A DNA stretch of 64,000 nt from Rhipidocladum racemiflorum (lineage: Eukaryota; Streptophyta; Magnoliopsida; Poales; Poaceae), in the NCBI GenBank assembly GCA_036346355.1, contig CM070572.1:12283001-12347000 (forward strand). Reading direction: 5' to 3'. The notes under the pieces were generated by a model. It had not been told where the DNA came from. It did not search any database and was given only the letters and a program-made list of their open reading frames with translations. Each line of letters opens with the position of its first letter. Within the stretch, counting starts at the first letter, position 1. A program made the position numbers and the translations under genes. Positions 11,644 through 22,121 of the stretch are shown here, one piece after another.

Positions 11644-11870
11644 AAGTTTCAATGTTTCATGATCAAGTTTCAACATGTTTCATATTTTCGGACTCAAGTT
11701 TCAATGTTTCAAGAAGTTTTAGCGCATTTCATCGAGTTTCAACCCTAAGTTCCAATAAGTTTCGGCAAGTTTCAGCCCAAAAAGTTTCAAGAAGTTTCAG
11801 CAAGTTTCAACCCAAAAGTTTCAAGAAGTTTCAGGAAGTTTCAACCCAAAAGTTTCAGCAGGTTTCATCA
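11644..11870. repeat. degenerate AAGTTTCA array
   Basis: By my count TTTCA occurs 17 times in about 230 bases, mostly as AAGTTTCARS or AAGTTTCAAC separated by 10-16 bases. Example words are AAGTTTCAAGAAGTTTCAGC and GTTTCAACCCAAAAGTTTCA. The reading frame across it (VSRSFSKFQPKSFKKFQ) is a by-product of the repeat. Confidence 0.8.
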
Positions 11871-12504
11871 AACCAAAACAAAAAAAGAGGAAAAAAAATC
11901 CTTCGGCATGATCAACTGCGACCGTCGGCCTTGCCATTCACCAATACCACCACCTTATCTCCTTGCTCACCCAAGGGGGCAAAGCTAGGGCTCGATGTCG
12001 CTTGTGGCACATGTGGCGGCAAAATAGAGCCACTATGCGATTGCCGGCGATGAGAAAGACGACCGGATGCAGTGGATCCCATTGCTGGCATCCTCTTCTC
12101 GTCATGCCTACCGTGCTTGTCATGAGCTTGAGCTATGCACTGTATTCATTGTAGCCTTTACATACCGTGCTCTCCATTCACTCAGGCCATGCCTCCGCAC
12201 TAGGCATACACTTGTCGGTGCCCCACCCAATGTGCTCACTGCGCGCTTGGGTCGCACCACCGCGTTTGCCCCTGCCCCTCGTTTGTTGCTAGCTTGGCTC
12301 GAACATGGAGAGGGGGGGAGGGGGCAACCAAAATGGTTGCGTGTGAGTGAATGGATAAGGTTGATACGGGGTTGGATGGATAAGATATTGTGTGGTTAAT
12401 GATTGAAGCGAACCAATGTAAGATGTGATGTGCTATTGAGTTTGGTTGGACGATGAAGATGTATCCCGTCGTGATAGGATCTGACGTGATAGCATTTTCT
12501 AGCT
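11871..12504. other. intergenic, nothing recognised
   Basis: Mixed-composition sequence with short overlapping frames (for example 12067-12399) that resemble no known protein. No transposon ends were found. Confidence 0.4.
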
Positions 12505-12615
12505 TTTCTGTATTTATTTATACTTCCTTCAGTAGTAAAGTAGTAGGAATACCCTCAATAAATCAGTGGCTAAATCTGATATTTACTATCAGTATACTAT
12601 CAGTATAATGTCTCT
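12505..12615 (+). repeat. truncated copy of the MITE family at 18138
   Basis: The segment TTTATTTATACTTCCTTCAG, then AGTAAAGTAGTAGGAATACC and ATCTGATATTTACTATC, aligns in order with the middle of the element at 18138-18328. The terminal repeats are lost. Confidence 0.6.
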
Positions 12616-13181
12616 AAACAATATTCTTCTCCTGTTTTCAGAAGAAAAAAATATACGAAAAGTGCATTGTATTATGCTTTATTACGCTAATCATTATTGG
12701 TGGGAATAACTGAAAGAGATGATAATCAACCCATGGGTAACATCGTTCGTTGCATGCGCTCCACTCACCTATACTGTCTGCCTTCAAATCAAGAAGCGGT
12801 CGTGCATATGTACTCATGTTTGAACTGTTCGTAAGAATGCATGTCACTGTACTATGTATATATGCTCCTTGCGTGTGCTGAACACTAAAAAGATACTCAC
12901 TTCACCGTGTTCTGAACACTAAACAAAAAGATTTCCTCATATACCATTCTCACTTAACTAATTGAGCAAGCTTAAGGTAAAGACCATTCTCCGATGTTCA
13001 CTTTCACCACCGAAAACCTTTCCCGGTCAAGAAAATTCGCCTTTCGCCACTACTGAAAATTCGCACTACGCAATTGCTGCATATATATGACGATAAAGTT
13101 CCACGACGTATTTCCTGACAATGCTTGCTAAAATATTGCAATCTTTCCCTACTCCAGTGATCTGACACGGAAGGATGACTT
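12616..13181. other. intergenic, nothing recognised
   Basis: AT-rich, with repeated use of CTGAACACTAAA (twice near 12880-12925). No gene or mobile-element boundary was seen. Confidence 0.4.
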
Positions 13182-13211
13182 GGATGTGTTTGGTTGCTTG
13201 TATCAGGATTT

Positions 13212-13535
13212 ACAAAATCGTTTTGAGGTTGAAAATCGAATTCTGCTCGACACCGGTTTTTTTGCGAAAATTGATCAAAAATCGTCAAAAACCGAAGTGT
13301 TTTGAAACCTAACGTTTGAACAAAAAAAATTCAAAAAAGATTTTTTTTAAAAAAAAAACGGTCGGTTTTCTCGAAAAACCCGTTGGCGAACTGCTCGGTT
13401 TTCACTGGTTTATATCGCATAAATTTTTTAATTTTTTTTTAATTGAACCGGTTTACCGACCATTTTAGGGTTTCGAACCGGCTCAACACTGCGGTTTTTG
13501 ACCAATTTTCGACGGTTTGTGAAACCTAGCTTGTA
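13212..13535. repeat. CGGTTTT-rich dispersed repeat, inserted in the MITE
   Basis: AT-rich sequence with repeated AAAACCG and CGGTTTT words (for example GAAAAACCCGTTGGCGAAC and GAACCGGTTTACCGACC). A related segment lies at 36385-36670 inside a hAT element. Ends were not resolved. Confidence 0.5.
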
Positions 13536-13550
13536 CCAAGTGGTACACGT

Positions 13551-13611
13551 ATGAGATGGTTAAGAAAAAAAGTTACCAATGTGTTTGGTTGCTTAAGTAT
13601 AACCATCTCAT
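13551..13611. repeat. perfect 12-bp inverted repeat
   Basis: ATGAGATGGTTA at 13551-13562 is inverted as TAACCATCTCAT at 13600-13611, with a 37-base loop. The loop contains the second MITE terminus, so this is the junction of two head-to-tail or head-to-head MITE copies. Confidence 0.7.
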
Positions 13612-13949
13612 CCTGAACCAAGTAATACAAATTTAACGAATATTCCTTATAAATGCTGAACCATTTCATTCACCCAAAATAATAGAACCAAATTAATGGT
13701 ACAGAACTATTCCATTCCATTCAATCTCATCCTATCAACCAAACACATCCTTATGCGTGCATGCGGGTCAATAACCGAGTTAACGGACGTGATGACAAGG
13801 TTTCAACACAACTATGTTCCTTTTGGACTTTTTAACATGCTTAGAACGTATTAAGCTATTCATTAAGCTAGCACCATTAAAAAATTTAAATGACAGAGAT
13901 ACCAATCGATAAGATTTTAAAAATAATTTGACGATGAAATGATCCCAAA

Positions 13950-16672
13950 AATTTCAAAAAGAAAAAAAATTTGTATTCGGATCCGAGTTGGATTTGTATT
14001 GATTTTCGGTTTGGATTTTTACCTGTTTTGAGGAGTCGTCTTCTTCTTCTTCGCCTCCAGCCGTTGCCGCTGCTTGCGCCGCCACCGCCTCGCTCCATCG
14101 CACCACCGCGCGAACCGCCATCTTCCCCGCTGCATTCCCCGGACACGCCGTACGCACGTGGCCCCGCCTACGTCACCCCCGACCTACCCCCCATCGCGTC
14201 CCATCGGCTCCACCCATCCCCTGCCCCAGCGCCATGCCGCTGTTGCCATCGCCGTCCTGCGCCCGGCTCACCGCCCCTCGCCCGCACTATAAAAGCCCCC
14301 TCGAGTCTTCTCTCCCTCACCCGCCTCGCCTCTCTCTGGTAAACACCCCCCTCCGGCTTGGCACCGCCGCCGCCATATCCCCCTAAACCCTAACCCTAGC
14401 CCCCCGCCCCTTCTTCTCCCCTGTTGAGCCCCCTACTCCTCGGCGCCGGCCGCCGCTCCACACCCCTGGCCGCCCCGCGCCACCCGCTCAAACTCTAGCC
14501 CAAACCCTAGACGTCGCCCCACCCTCCTTTTCTACTCCACGGCCGGCCCAGTCACCTCCGCCAGCCACAGACGTCTGGCACCTCCCCATCGGACCGCTTT
14601 TGGGCTGGATTCGGCTCAAGTGACCGACGGCCTGCGCCTTTTCTTTTTATCCATTAGTTATTTTCTTTTTCGTATTTTTTCTTTTTAAAAATAATTCAAA
14701 AATCCAGAAAATTCCGGAAAGCCCCCAAAAGGCCAAAATACACCATCTTGACTATTTCGAGCCACTGAGTCCAAAAATGACCTCCGCTCCACCATTCGAA
14801 GCTCCCAAGATTTCCGAAATGCCCAAATTGCCCTTCAATCTCCTTTGGCTCATTTTTCTATTTTCGTTTTCGTTTTTCGTTTTTCATTTTCATTTCTGTT
14901 TTTGTTTTTGTTTTCCGTTTTCCATTTTCGTTTTCTGTTTTCAGTTTGTTTTTTGTTTTCTGATTTCGTTTCCGTTTTCATCTGTTGTTTTCGTTTCGTT
15001 TATCATTTTTCATTCGTTTGCGCTAGATCCAACGTCGACAAAGACTGAGCCCGAGCAGCTCGAGCAGAGCGGGAGTCGACGAGCCGCTGCATTTACTACA
15101 ACCACTACGCCCTAAACGACCCCTCAGCCCAGCAAGACAAACCGGACACCCTTAAAAATATTGAACCTAATTTACCATAATAATATTGTAGTATTTAATT
15201 TATACTGCATTATTTTAAATTGTATGTTGAAATACCGAAAATCGATAGTTTAGAATGACATGCAACTTAGCTATACCCAAGTTTCGAAATTAGCCTCCTT
15301 GACATTGATGAACCCTATTAAACCTTGAATAGCCCTAGTTAATGATCATACACACTCTAGTTAATTAATTAGTCTCATTAGCTTCACTCAAAATCTTTAA
15401 ATGAGAAATGAAATATTGGCAAGCAGTTGGCTCAATGATTTAAATTGTGATACGGTCAGGGGAACAATATTAGACTAACCATGAGGTGGATTGAGTCCAA
15501 TCTCCGACCGATGACGTAAGCCATGTATGGTTCAGTGGCTGGTACAAGCAGGTACCAAATTGGTTTGTGGATGTTGTACGGCTTAGTCTTTAGCAATATA
15601 TGGTTGAAACCCCCTTGAGCAAAGTAAACAACTTAAGTTTACACTCAACCATAAGTTGGGACCGATCAGTTCAGTTGAACCGTTTTCCGACATAGCTCAT
15701 TATATTGTTCATTCCCTGGAAATACTTACATGGTGGTACCATTCTCGGAAGGAGAATGGGAGCAAGCATTCCCGACAGGGAAATGACTGGTGGGGTGAAA
15801 CGGGAATGGACGTTGGAGCATCATTTGCTGATTTTCACAACGATAGGTACCCACTCAGTATTGGATTGTGTCTCCTACTTTGGCCAATAGGGTCCTAAGA
15901 ATAGTGGGTCCAATGACATATCGGGTAAGAGCTACCGTGGGGATGTTCAATCAAAAGGCTGTGACTATCTCGGTCTGGCTGCATGCATTTACGTTGCATG
16001 TAATTTAGCGCTTGGCATTAACAGCCGTAGATATCTTGTGTGTAAAGCTGAGCAGCTTTGCAGAGCAAATAAATGGTATTCGAATACGCCGTGCTTCCGG
16101 TTAATAGAGCTAAGTTTGAATTGGGGTGACTCCCTTAACCTAGCTTAAGTAGTTTTTGGAAAATTTTGAGAATGCGGCTTAATTGTGATAACTTGGTGAA
16201 ACTCCCCAGTTATTATTATTTATGATTTGTGTTTCAAATGTAAAATGTCATTACAAATACAACTGCATTCACAACAATTAAACCTGTGCCAACATTTGTT
16301 AATCATTTGCATGTAGTATTCAGTATTTACCATGCGACTTGTTGAGTACGGTTGTGTACTCATTCTTGCGTAATCCACCCCCTTTCAGAGATCCAAGAAG
16401 CTGAAGTTTACCAAGAGTTTGTAGATGGCGATTTGGTTTGGTTTTAAGGTTTTAGTCTTTTGCTCAGATCTGTCTGTGCGGTATTTTGGATGTAATCTAT
16501 TGGGCCCAGCTGCATCCCTTTTATGTAAAAACTTGGTCGTTAAGCCTTATATTTAATAAAAATATTTGGATTCATCTTTTGTCTAGAATGAGTGTTTAGT
16601 TCCAGACAGCTAATCCTCTTGGATAGCTGTTAAAGTATTTAAACGTACCATCTGAAAAGACGGTCTGTTACA
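13950..16672 (+). mobile_element. non-coding gypsy-type LTR or LTR-like block
   Basis: It has the layout of a long grass LTR. There is a TATAAAAG box at 14288, a C-rich leader with CCCTAAACCCTAACCCTAG, a long non-coding body, a short hairpin GAGTAC-GGTTGT-GTACTC at 16344-16361, a poly(A)-like AATAAA at 16555, and an end at GGTCTGTTACA (16672). The block at 26632-32536 has the same hairpin-to-end distance in the opposite orientation. The left boundary is uncertain and no target duplication was found. No gag or pol was seen, so it may be a solo LTR or part of a non-autonomous element. Confidence 0.5.
14288..14295 (+). promoter_or_regulatory. TATA box of the LTR-like block
   Basis: TATAAAAG is followed 25-40 bases later by CTCTCCCTCACC-type pyrimidine patches. 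Telo-box words (AAACCCTAA, near 14384-14393) lie about 100 bases downstream. In plants, TATA plus Y-patch plus telo-box is a common promoter and leader layout. Confidence 0.45.
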
Positions 16673-16840
16673 GATGTTACCTCGTAGTACCCCGGTAAGG
16701 ACAGATAAAGGCGTTTCTTCTCTGACCTCGTCGAGCTATATATGCCGCTATATATGTGCCAAATGCGTACACAACCAGCGCGCGACTCACGTACAACGCC
16801 CGCGCGAAACGTATCTTCGTCGTATTGAACTTGACGTGTA

Positions 16841-17075
16841 CTCCCTCTGTCCCACAAAGAGTGCATTTCTAGTGTTCAAATTTTATCCCACAAAGAGTGC
16901 ATTTCTAGTCCGTAGGGCCCAACTGTAAGTATATACATGCTCATTTAAGTGCTTGTGGAAACCGAAGCACCAACATGCTTGTGTATGGAGTAATGAGGGT
17001 TACATTGGTCATTTACCTTGCACACTAATCTGTCTTAAAAATCCTAAAAATGCACTCTTTGTGAGACAGAGGGAG
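16841..17075. mobile_element. Stowaway MITE (Tc1/mariner type)
   Basis: The termini CTCCCTCTGTCCCACAAAGA (16841) and its inverse TCTTTGTGAGACAGAGGGAG (ending 17075) are Stowaway-type, starting CTCCCTC. TA dinucleotides flank both sides (16839-16840 and 17076-17077). Length is 235 bp. The left end holds an internal duplication: CCCACAAAGAGTGCATTTCT occurs at about 16850 and again at about 16889. Confidence 0.92.
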
Positions 17076-17077
17076 TA

Positions 17078-18128
17078 TATGAGTAAAAACCACGGAATGC
17101 GAGTCTCTCGTTTGGAGTCGTCGTACGTGCTCGATCGTGTGTAAGCGTGGGCAAACGAAGGTGCAGTATGATCGGGTCAAAGAAACAAAACGGAGAATGT
17201 TATGTCTCCAACGAGGTGCGGCGCACCACGCGCATGGGCGCCGCGAGCAATAACTGCGGTTTGGGGTTCCAAGGCCGCCATGGTGCCGCGCGCGCAGGGC
17301 AACGGCATGGGTGCTGCGGAAATAAATTCTGAAGCTGTATGTAAATTTCTTTTCATGTATATCTAACGTTGATTGATACCACATGAATAATCTTGTAATT
17401 CAACGCCACGACTTAATTCAGATGGAAATAAATACCTAATGTTTATTTCGATGCATTTTTGGTTACTTAATTCAGACTTAATATCGTGACGTTGGATTGC
17501 AGGATTATCTATATAGTATCAATCAGCGTTAGGTATACATGGAAAGAAGTTTTTGCCCAGGGGGTACGCCGCGGTCTTTTTCTGCACGGTCGTGTTCACG
17601 TGCCAAGGACTCCACTGCGACGGATGGCTGCCTGGATCTCATCAGTTCGTGTTCGATACATAGATACGGACGTGGTGCCCACAGGATCGAGGATGCTCGA
17701 TCAGATAGGCTCCTGTCCTGTGCACATGCAGTACTGCCTGATTGGTGACTGTACGTAACATGAAGTCAACCGTCGTACGTGTGCTCGTGCCCACCAGCCA
17801 GCCAGTGTTCGCCTCGAAGCAATCGTTGTTCTTACGCAAAGAAATGCTCCATCTGCGTATACGGACCATCCATGTAGCAAGATGCATGATCAGTCTCGAT
17901 GTGCTGTGCAAACGCACTGATCACAATCTCATCGGGGCCTCAGACGTTTACAAGTGACACTTCCGCCTAGCCAGCTGCGCGTGCGCGGCCACATCTAGAA
18001 CCCAAGCCGCACTCTAGAAAGGCACAAATGCCACTGCGCATCCGAAAAAAAAAAAAGAAAACTTTCCATGAAACGGTGTGGTTAGGTTAGTTTATTTACC
18101 GCCCGCCGCTTCTTATTTTCCTCGCCCT
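17078..18128. other. intergenic, nothing recognised
   Basis: Short frames on both strands lack any family match. Composition is mixed, with an A-run at 18045-18060. Confidence 0.4.
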
Positions 18129-18137
18129 TTTCTACGC

Positions 18138-18328
18138 GAGCTCTTTTACGGTACACTAAATTGAATATAAATTGTTCATTCTTTTCGATCTAATGGATCA
18201 GATTAACGAAAGTTTACTTATACTATACCTGGTAGTAGAGTAGTAGAAACACTCTAAACAATCAACGGTCGGATGTGATTTCTACTACACATTTTATACT
18301 ACAAGTATAATTCACCGTAAAATTTCTC
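18138..18328. mobile_element. Mutator-type MITE with 9-bp target duplication
   Basis: The ends are GAGCTCTTTTACGGT and, inverted, GAGAAATTTTACGGT (15 bp, three mismatches). TTTCTACGC flanks it on the left (18129-18137) and right (18329-18337) as a perfect 9-bp target duplication. A 9-bp duplication with termini starting GAG fits the Mutator superfamily. Related copies lie at 34500-34690 and, truncated, at 12505-12615. Confidence 0.8.
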
Positions 18329-18540
18329 TTTCTACGCGACCTGCATACGTGGTGGTTGGTTGCAGAGGAGCATGGAAGGAGGTCGACAGAAATGGAGCAA
18401 TCGGAGATTCGCTTCACCAACTTGTCTGGGCAGGTGGACCCGTCGTGTTGGCCAACGCCAAGGCGAGGACGGCACCGCATTGGTTGGGTGGCCTGAGCTA
18501 ATCGAGATGTTACGGCCGGCCGGCCGCCGCCTCCTCGCGC

Positions 18541-18724
18541 CGTGGTGTCAGTCGCCCTCGGCGAGCAGCCGCTCGCATCGTCGATCGCCTTTACATAAAG
18601 CAGCTAGCGCGTTTGCTTGGTGTGGTGCCGTGGTGTCAGTCGCCCTAGGCGAGCAGCGGCGCTCGCATCGTTCGTCGATCGCCTTTGCATAAAGCAGATA
18701 GCGCGTTTGCTTGGTGTGGTGCCG
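18541..18724. repeat. 88-bp tandem duplication
   Basis: CGTGGTGTCAGTCGCCCT starts at 18541 and again at 18629. Both copies run through CGATCGCCTTT-CATAAAGCA and GCGCGTTTGCTTGGTGTGGT. The second copy has small insertions. No supported gene overlaps it. Confidence 0.85.
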
Positions 18725-19083
18725 GGAGCATCTCTCTCTCCCTTTCTGAAGGAACGAGAGCATCCCTTTGTTCCATGAGAGCAACCGCCAACTTGCAACT
18801 AGCCCCGATTGCGTTGCATGGGTGTCGGTCTGTTGATCACCCGTCTGCGTGCTCTATCATTCACGAGGCAATGGGCATGATGCGGGAATGGTGGTGATCC
18901 CAACTTCTCGTGCCGTGCTCTGCAACCAAACAGGCCCTTAGCTTCTCATGGAAGAAGCTCGCAAAGGTGATTCCAATTTCCAACTTCTCTTCGCAAGCTT
19001 TAAGTTCGATCAGCTTAAGGCCATTGAAAGCTTGACACCCTCTTTACCAACTGTGGTATTTTCAACCCATCCTCTTATCCTTA

Positions 19084-19405
19084 GGCTATTCCCAATGGGT
19101 AGTATCATACTCATTAAATAGATGCCACATAGGATTTTTTGCTGATGTGGCAAAACATTAAATAGGAGGGAGAAGAAAGCTGTATCTTGAGCAAGATATC
19201 GCTTTGTACGATATCTTGGTGTGGCACATAATCTAACGCATTGGGCCCACTTTCATAGACACAACATCACACCAATTAATTATTTTAACCATATAAGTAT
19301 GATACTATGCATTGTAGAGAGTGTTTCTTCAATGCAGTATCATACTTTTCATCCTATGTGGCATTCTTGGATATTAGAGTATGATACTTTTCACTGGGAA
19401 TAGCC
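19084..19405. mobile_element. Tourist MITE (PIF/Harbinger type)
   Basis: The termini are GGCTATTCCCAATGGGTAGT (19084) and the inverse of GGCTATTCCCAGTGAAAAGT (ending 19405); similarity extends into AGTATCATACT, about 30 bp in all. TTA flanks both sides (19081-19083 and 19406-19408), the standard Tourist target duplication. Length is 322 bp. Confidence 0.92.
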
Positions 19406-19689
19406 TTATGTACACTAGGTACATGTATTTCGCCCTGTTTTGCCTTCAAATCCATAGTGTGGTTAAGCTTCTCTGACAAGCCCAAAAAACCACACCCAGG
19501 TTGCAAGAACTTACACTTCCGGTAGCTTTATAAGCTTAGCGCCATAAATACGGCCAAAGCCAAGCTAATAAGCCGGATTAAACTTTCGTGTAAAGCCTAT
19601 ACTAAACATATTATGTCCGGATGAGTTCAAACTTTTGGTGGCTTTAAACTGAAACAGGACAAAGAGGGTCTCCACCTACTCGCACTAAT

Positions 19690-20124
19690 TTGTCATCTCA
19701 AGCACCTACAATGCCCTGAAATCAGGTAGCCGAGGCATGCAACGCAGGCTCCGGAGGCGGGGCGGGGGTGGGTGGCCAACCTCCGTGGAGCGGACGCCGC
19801 GTCGCGCTCGCGTTCGGGATGCATGCCCCGCGCGCGCATCATCGTGGAAGGCGGTGGCCGCACGCGGCCACAGAAATGATCGCCAATCGCGAGGCGGGCC
19901 GCCGCTCCCTCCCGCAAACAATCCACCCTCTCTCTCTCTCTCTCTACCAAGACGATGGAGATAGGAGAGAATGAGAGATGAGGAGGAGGTGGCGCCATCG
20001 CGGGTGGGCCCCGCAAACCGCTAAGGCGGAGACGACGACCGGGAAGGATGAGAAAATTACACACGCGCCCGATAGGGTAATAGCGCAAGTGCGTGTGCCG
20101 GTGCTGTGCCCATCTCTCATCATT

Positions 20125-20160
<36 letters not shown>

Positions 20161-20180
20161 GCCATCGTTATCCGGCTCTA
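19690..20180 (+). promoter_or_regulatory. probable promoter and 5' UTR region of the U-box gene
   Basis: A GC-rich island upstream of the U-box gene with two pyrimidine microsatellites, (CT)n at 19932-19948 and 20129-20158, followed by CTGCGCCATCG. Grass promoters often carry such CT stretches near the start site. Splice-like junctions (GAGCAG|GTTGGT near 20570 and TTGCAG near 21029) suggest non-coding 5' exons between here and 22122. The transcription start is not determined. Confidence 0.4.
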
Positions 20181-22121
20181 GGCTGGTCCGAGAAGGAAAG
20201 CCTGTAGCCTGCCTTGCTTGATTGCTCCTTGCGTTCTGATCCTGAAAAGGAGCCATGGTTCAGTGAGCCAGCCAGGAGGGAGGGATCCTTCTGGCGCTGC
20301 GGAGGCAAGAATCGCTGGCTTCTCTTCCTCCTCTGCGCTTTCCTTTCTCCTGTCATCGCTGGGATAGAGGTGGATCAGTGGGTTGGTCTCGTCTTGATTG
20401 GTTCTTCTTGTGGGTGCAGGAGAACTATCTTTCTTGTTTCTGTTCAAGGGACAAGAAAAGGAGGTTCTTTTCTTTCTCTGCGTGCATCGGCTGGGCTGTA
20501 GATTCTCGCTAGCTCGATTCCTCCAACAAGTGCAGGGAAATCTTCTCGCAGGAAGCCCTCGACGAGCAGGTTGGTCGCCTTCCTTCCTTTCACGTTTGTT
20601 CTGTTTATGCCACTACTGTTGATGCTTGATTGATGCTTAATAGTAATATTTAGGATAGTCATGTCCTTGAACAACAAAACACTATATTTTGTGATTTGTA
20701 CCTTCATCGAGTTATTAATTGTTTGCTTACTCTTGTCCTGCTCTTTCCCGGGACCAAAACCTCACCTTTATTTTTTGTTTTGGTTTGCACTTTTTAGGTC
20801 CACACCTTAATACAACAAGGGCTAATTTTGTACTGTTCTCTTCCCCTTCTGTTCTTTTCCCTTTGTATGAATAGTCGGTGAGGTCGGGGCTTTTGCCTCA
20901 TGGTGTAGTATCCTGTTATCTAGCATGATTCAATAGCATAATACATAATAGTTAGACAACAGCAATTGATCGGGGGATCCTGTAAACTTGAATAATTATC
21001 GTGCTTCTGTATTGAATTTTTCTTGCAGCAAACTTAGCACTTGGCAAGATGTAGGTATGCTTGGTTGGATGTTTATACAACTGCAGGTTTGTGAGGACTG
21101 AAGAGTGCCTAGTTGAAGTACGCATTGATACAGTTGGTGCAATGTGAAGTCAGACTATAGAGTTAGAAACATATAATAGAACTTCTTTGTTTGTCCTTTG
21201 TCTTATCCTGTGACAAATGCTTAATGCTCTTCTTGTGGCAATACAAGAATCTAGAAAGTACAAATGACCACATACGTCTTGCCTCAAGGAGAGGAATTAT
21301 TATAGTGAATATGTAATCAACTGAAAAACGTCATTTTTAATTTTATCCAATGTCGATTGAAAGAATAAAAGATGGTTTGTTGACCAATTAGTTGACTTTC
21401 ACCTATGGTGGGAGTTCAACTGAAAAGTATCATATTTCTTTGGTCTATTTAAACACCTTCACGTTAGAAAGACCAAGCAACATGTTGACCAATTAATTGA
21501 CTTTTGCCTATGCTGGGAAACTGGGACTTGGCATGGCATGGGAGTGTAGCTTCTCCGTTTGCAAAGGCTATATCTTGGGTCTATTGGGGATTAGCCATTG
21601 CTCATAAATGTGATTTAGGTAGACAGTTGACCTTGTGAGATGAGATTGATTTGATAGTTGACTATAGCACATTCACCTTGCAAATTTATAATAGTACTAG
21701 TTGCTAGAACCATTACCGAGATGTACACTTTCTGAAATATCCAAATGTGCTTTGCTGTTTTGTTTAGCTAAGGTTAAAAACGAATAACATTGATAACGAT
21801 GAAGTTTTTACAAAATTCATACGATGAATAGCTCATATCAAAGAAAAAAACAATGGACTCACCCTTGATGCTATGAACCATCATATCATTTGAGATTAAA
21901 CATTGTGTTTGACCAAACTATTCTATCCTTTACAGCTTGTTAATCATGCATGCACCGTATGCGCTTGGATTTGATCCAATCTTAACAACTTAACATTATT
22001 CCGTGTCATGATATGGTTGGATTTCCCCTGATTTATTTCCCGGCCTTTTCTTCACATTATTATCTTGTGTGTTGAACAGTTCAAGACCCTTGAGATTAAG
22101 ATTTGCAGTCATTCATCGTGG

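Larger units (their letters stand above)
13182..13750. mobile_element. composite Tourist-like MITE
   Basis: The outer ends are GGATGTGTTTGGTTG (13182) and its inverse CAACCAAACACATCC (ending 13750). TTA follows on the right; the left flank is CTT, so the 3-bp target duplication is not perfect. A second copy of the same terminus, AATGTGTTTGGTTGCTTAAG, starts at 13579, so one complete element is probably 13579-13750 (172 bp) and the left part belongs to a second, interrupted copy. Confidence 0.65.

Noticed and set aside
11652..12053. 133-codon frame across the TTTCA array
   Set aside because: The repeated FQ-VS and SRSF-like peptides are translation of a DNA repeat, not a protein family.
13886..14342. 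Pro-rich plus frame and Gly-rich minus frame near 14 kb
   Set aside because: They come from C-rich leader sequence; neither has recognisable domains or a start context.
15656..15898. 80-codon plus-strand frame within the LTR-like block
   Set aside because: No domain is visible and it sits in a non-coding LTR body; a Trp-rich chance frame is the simpler reading.
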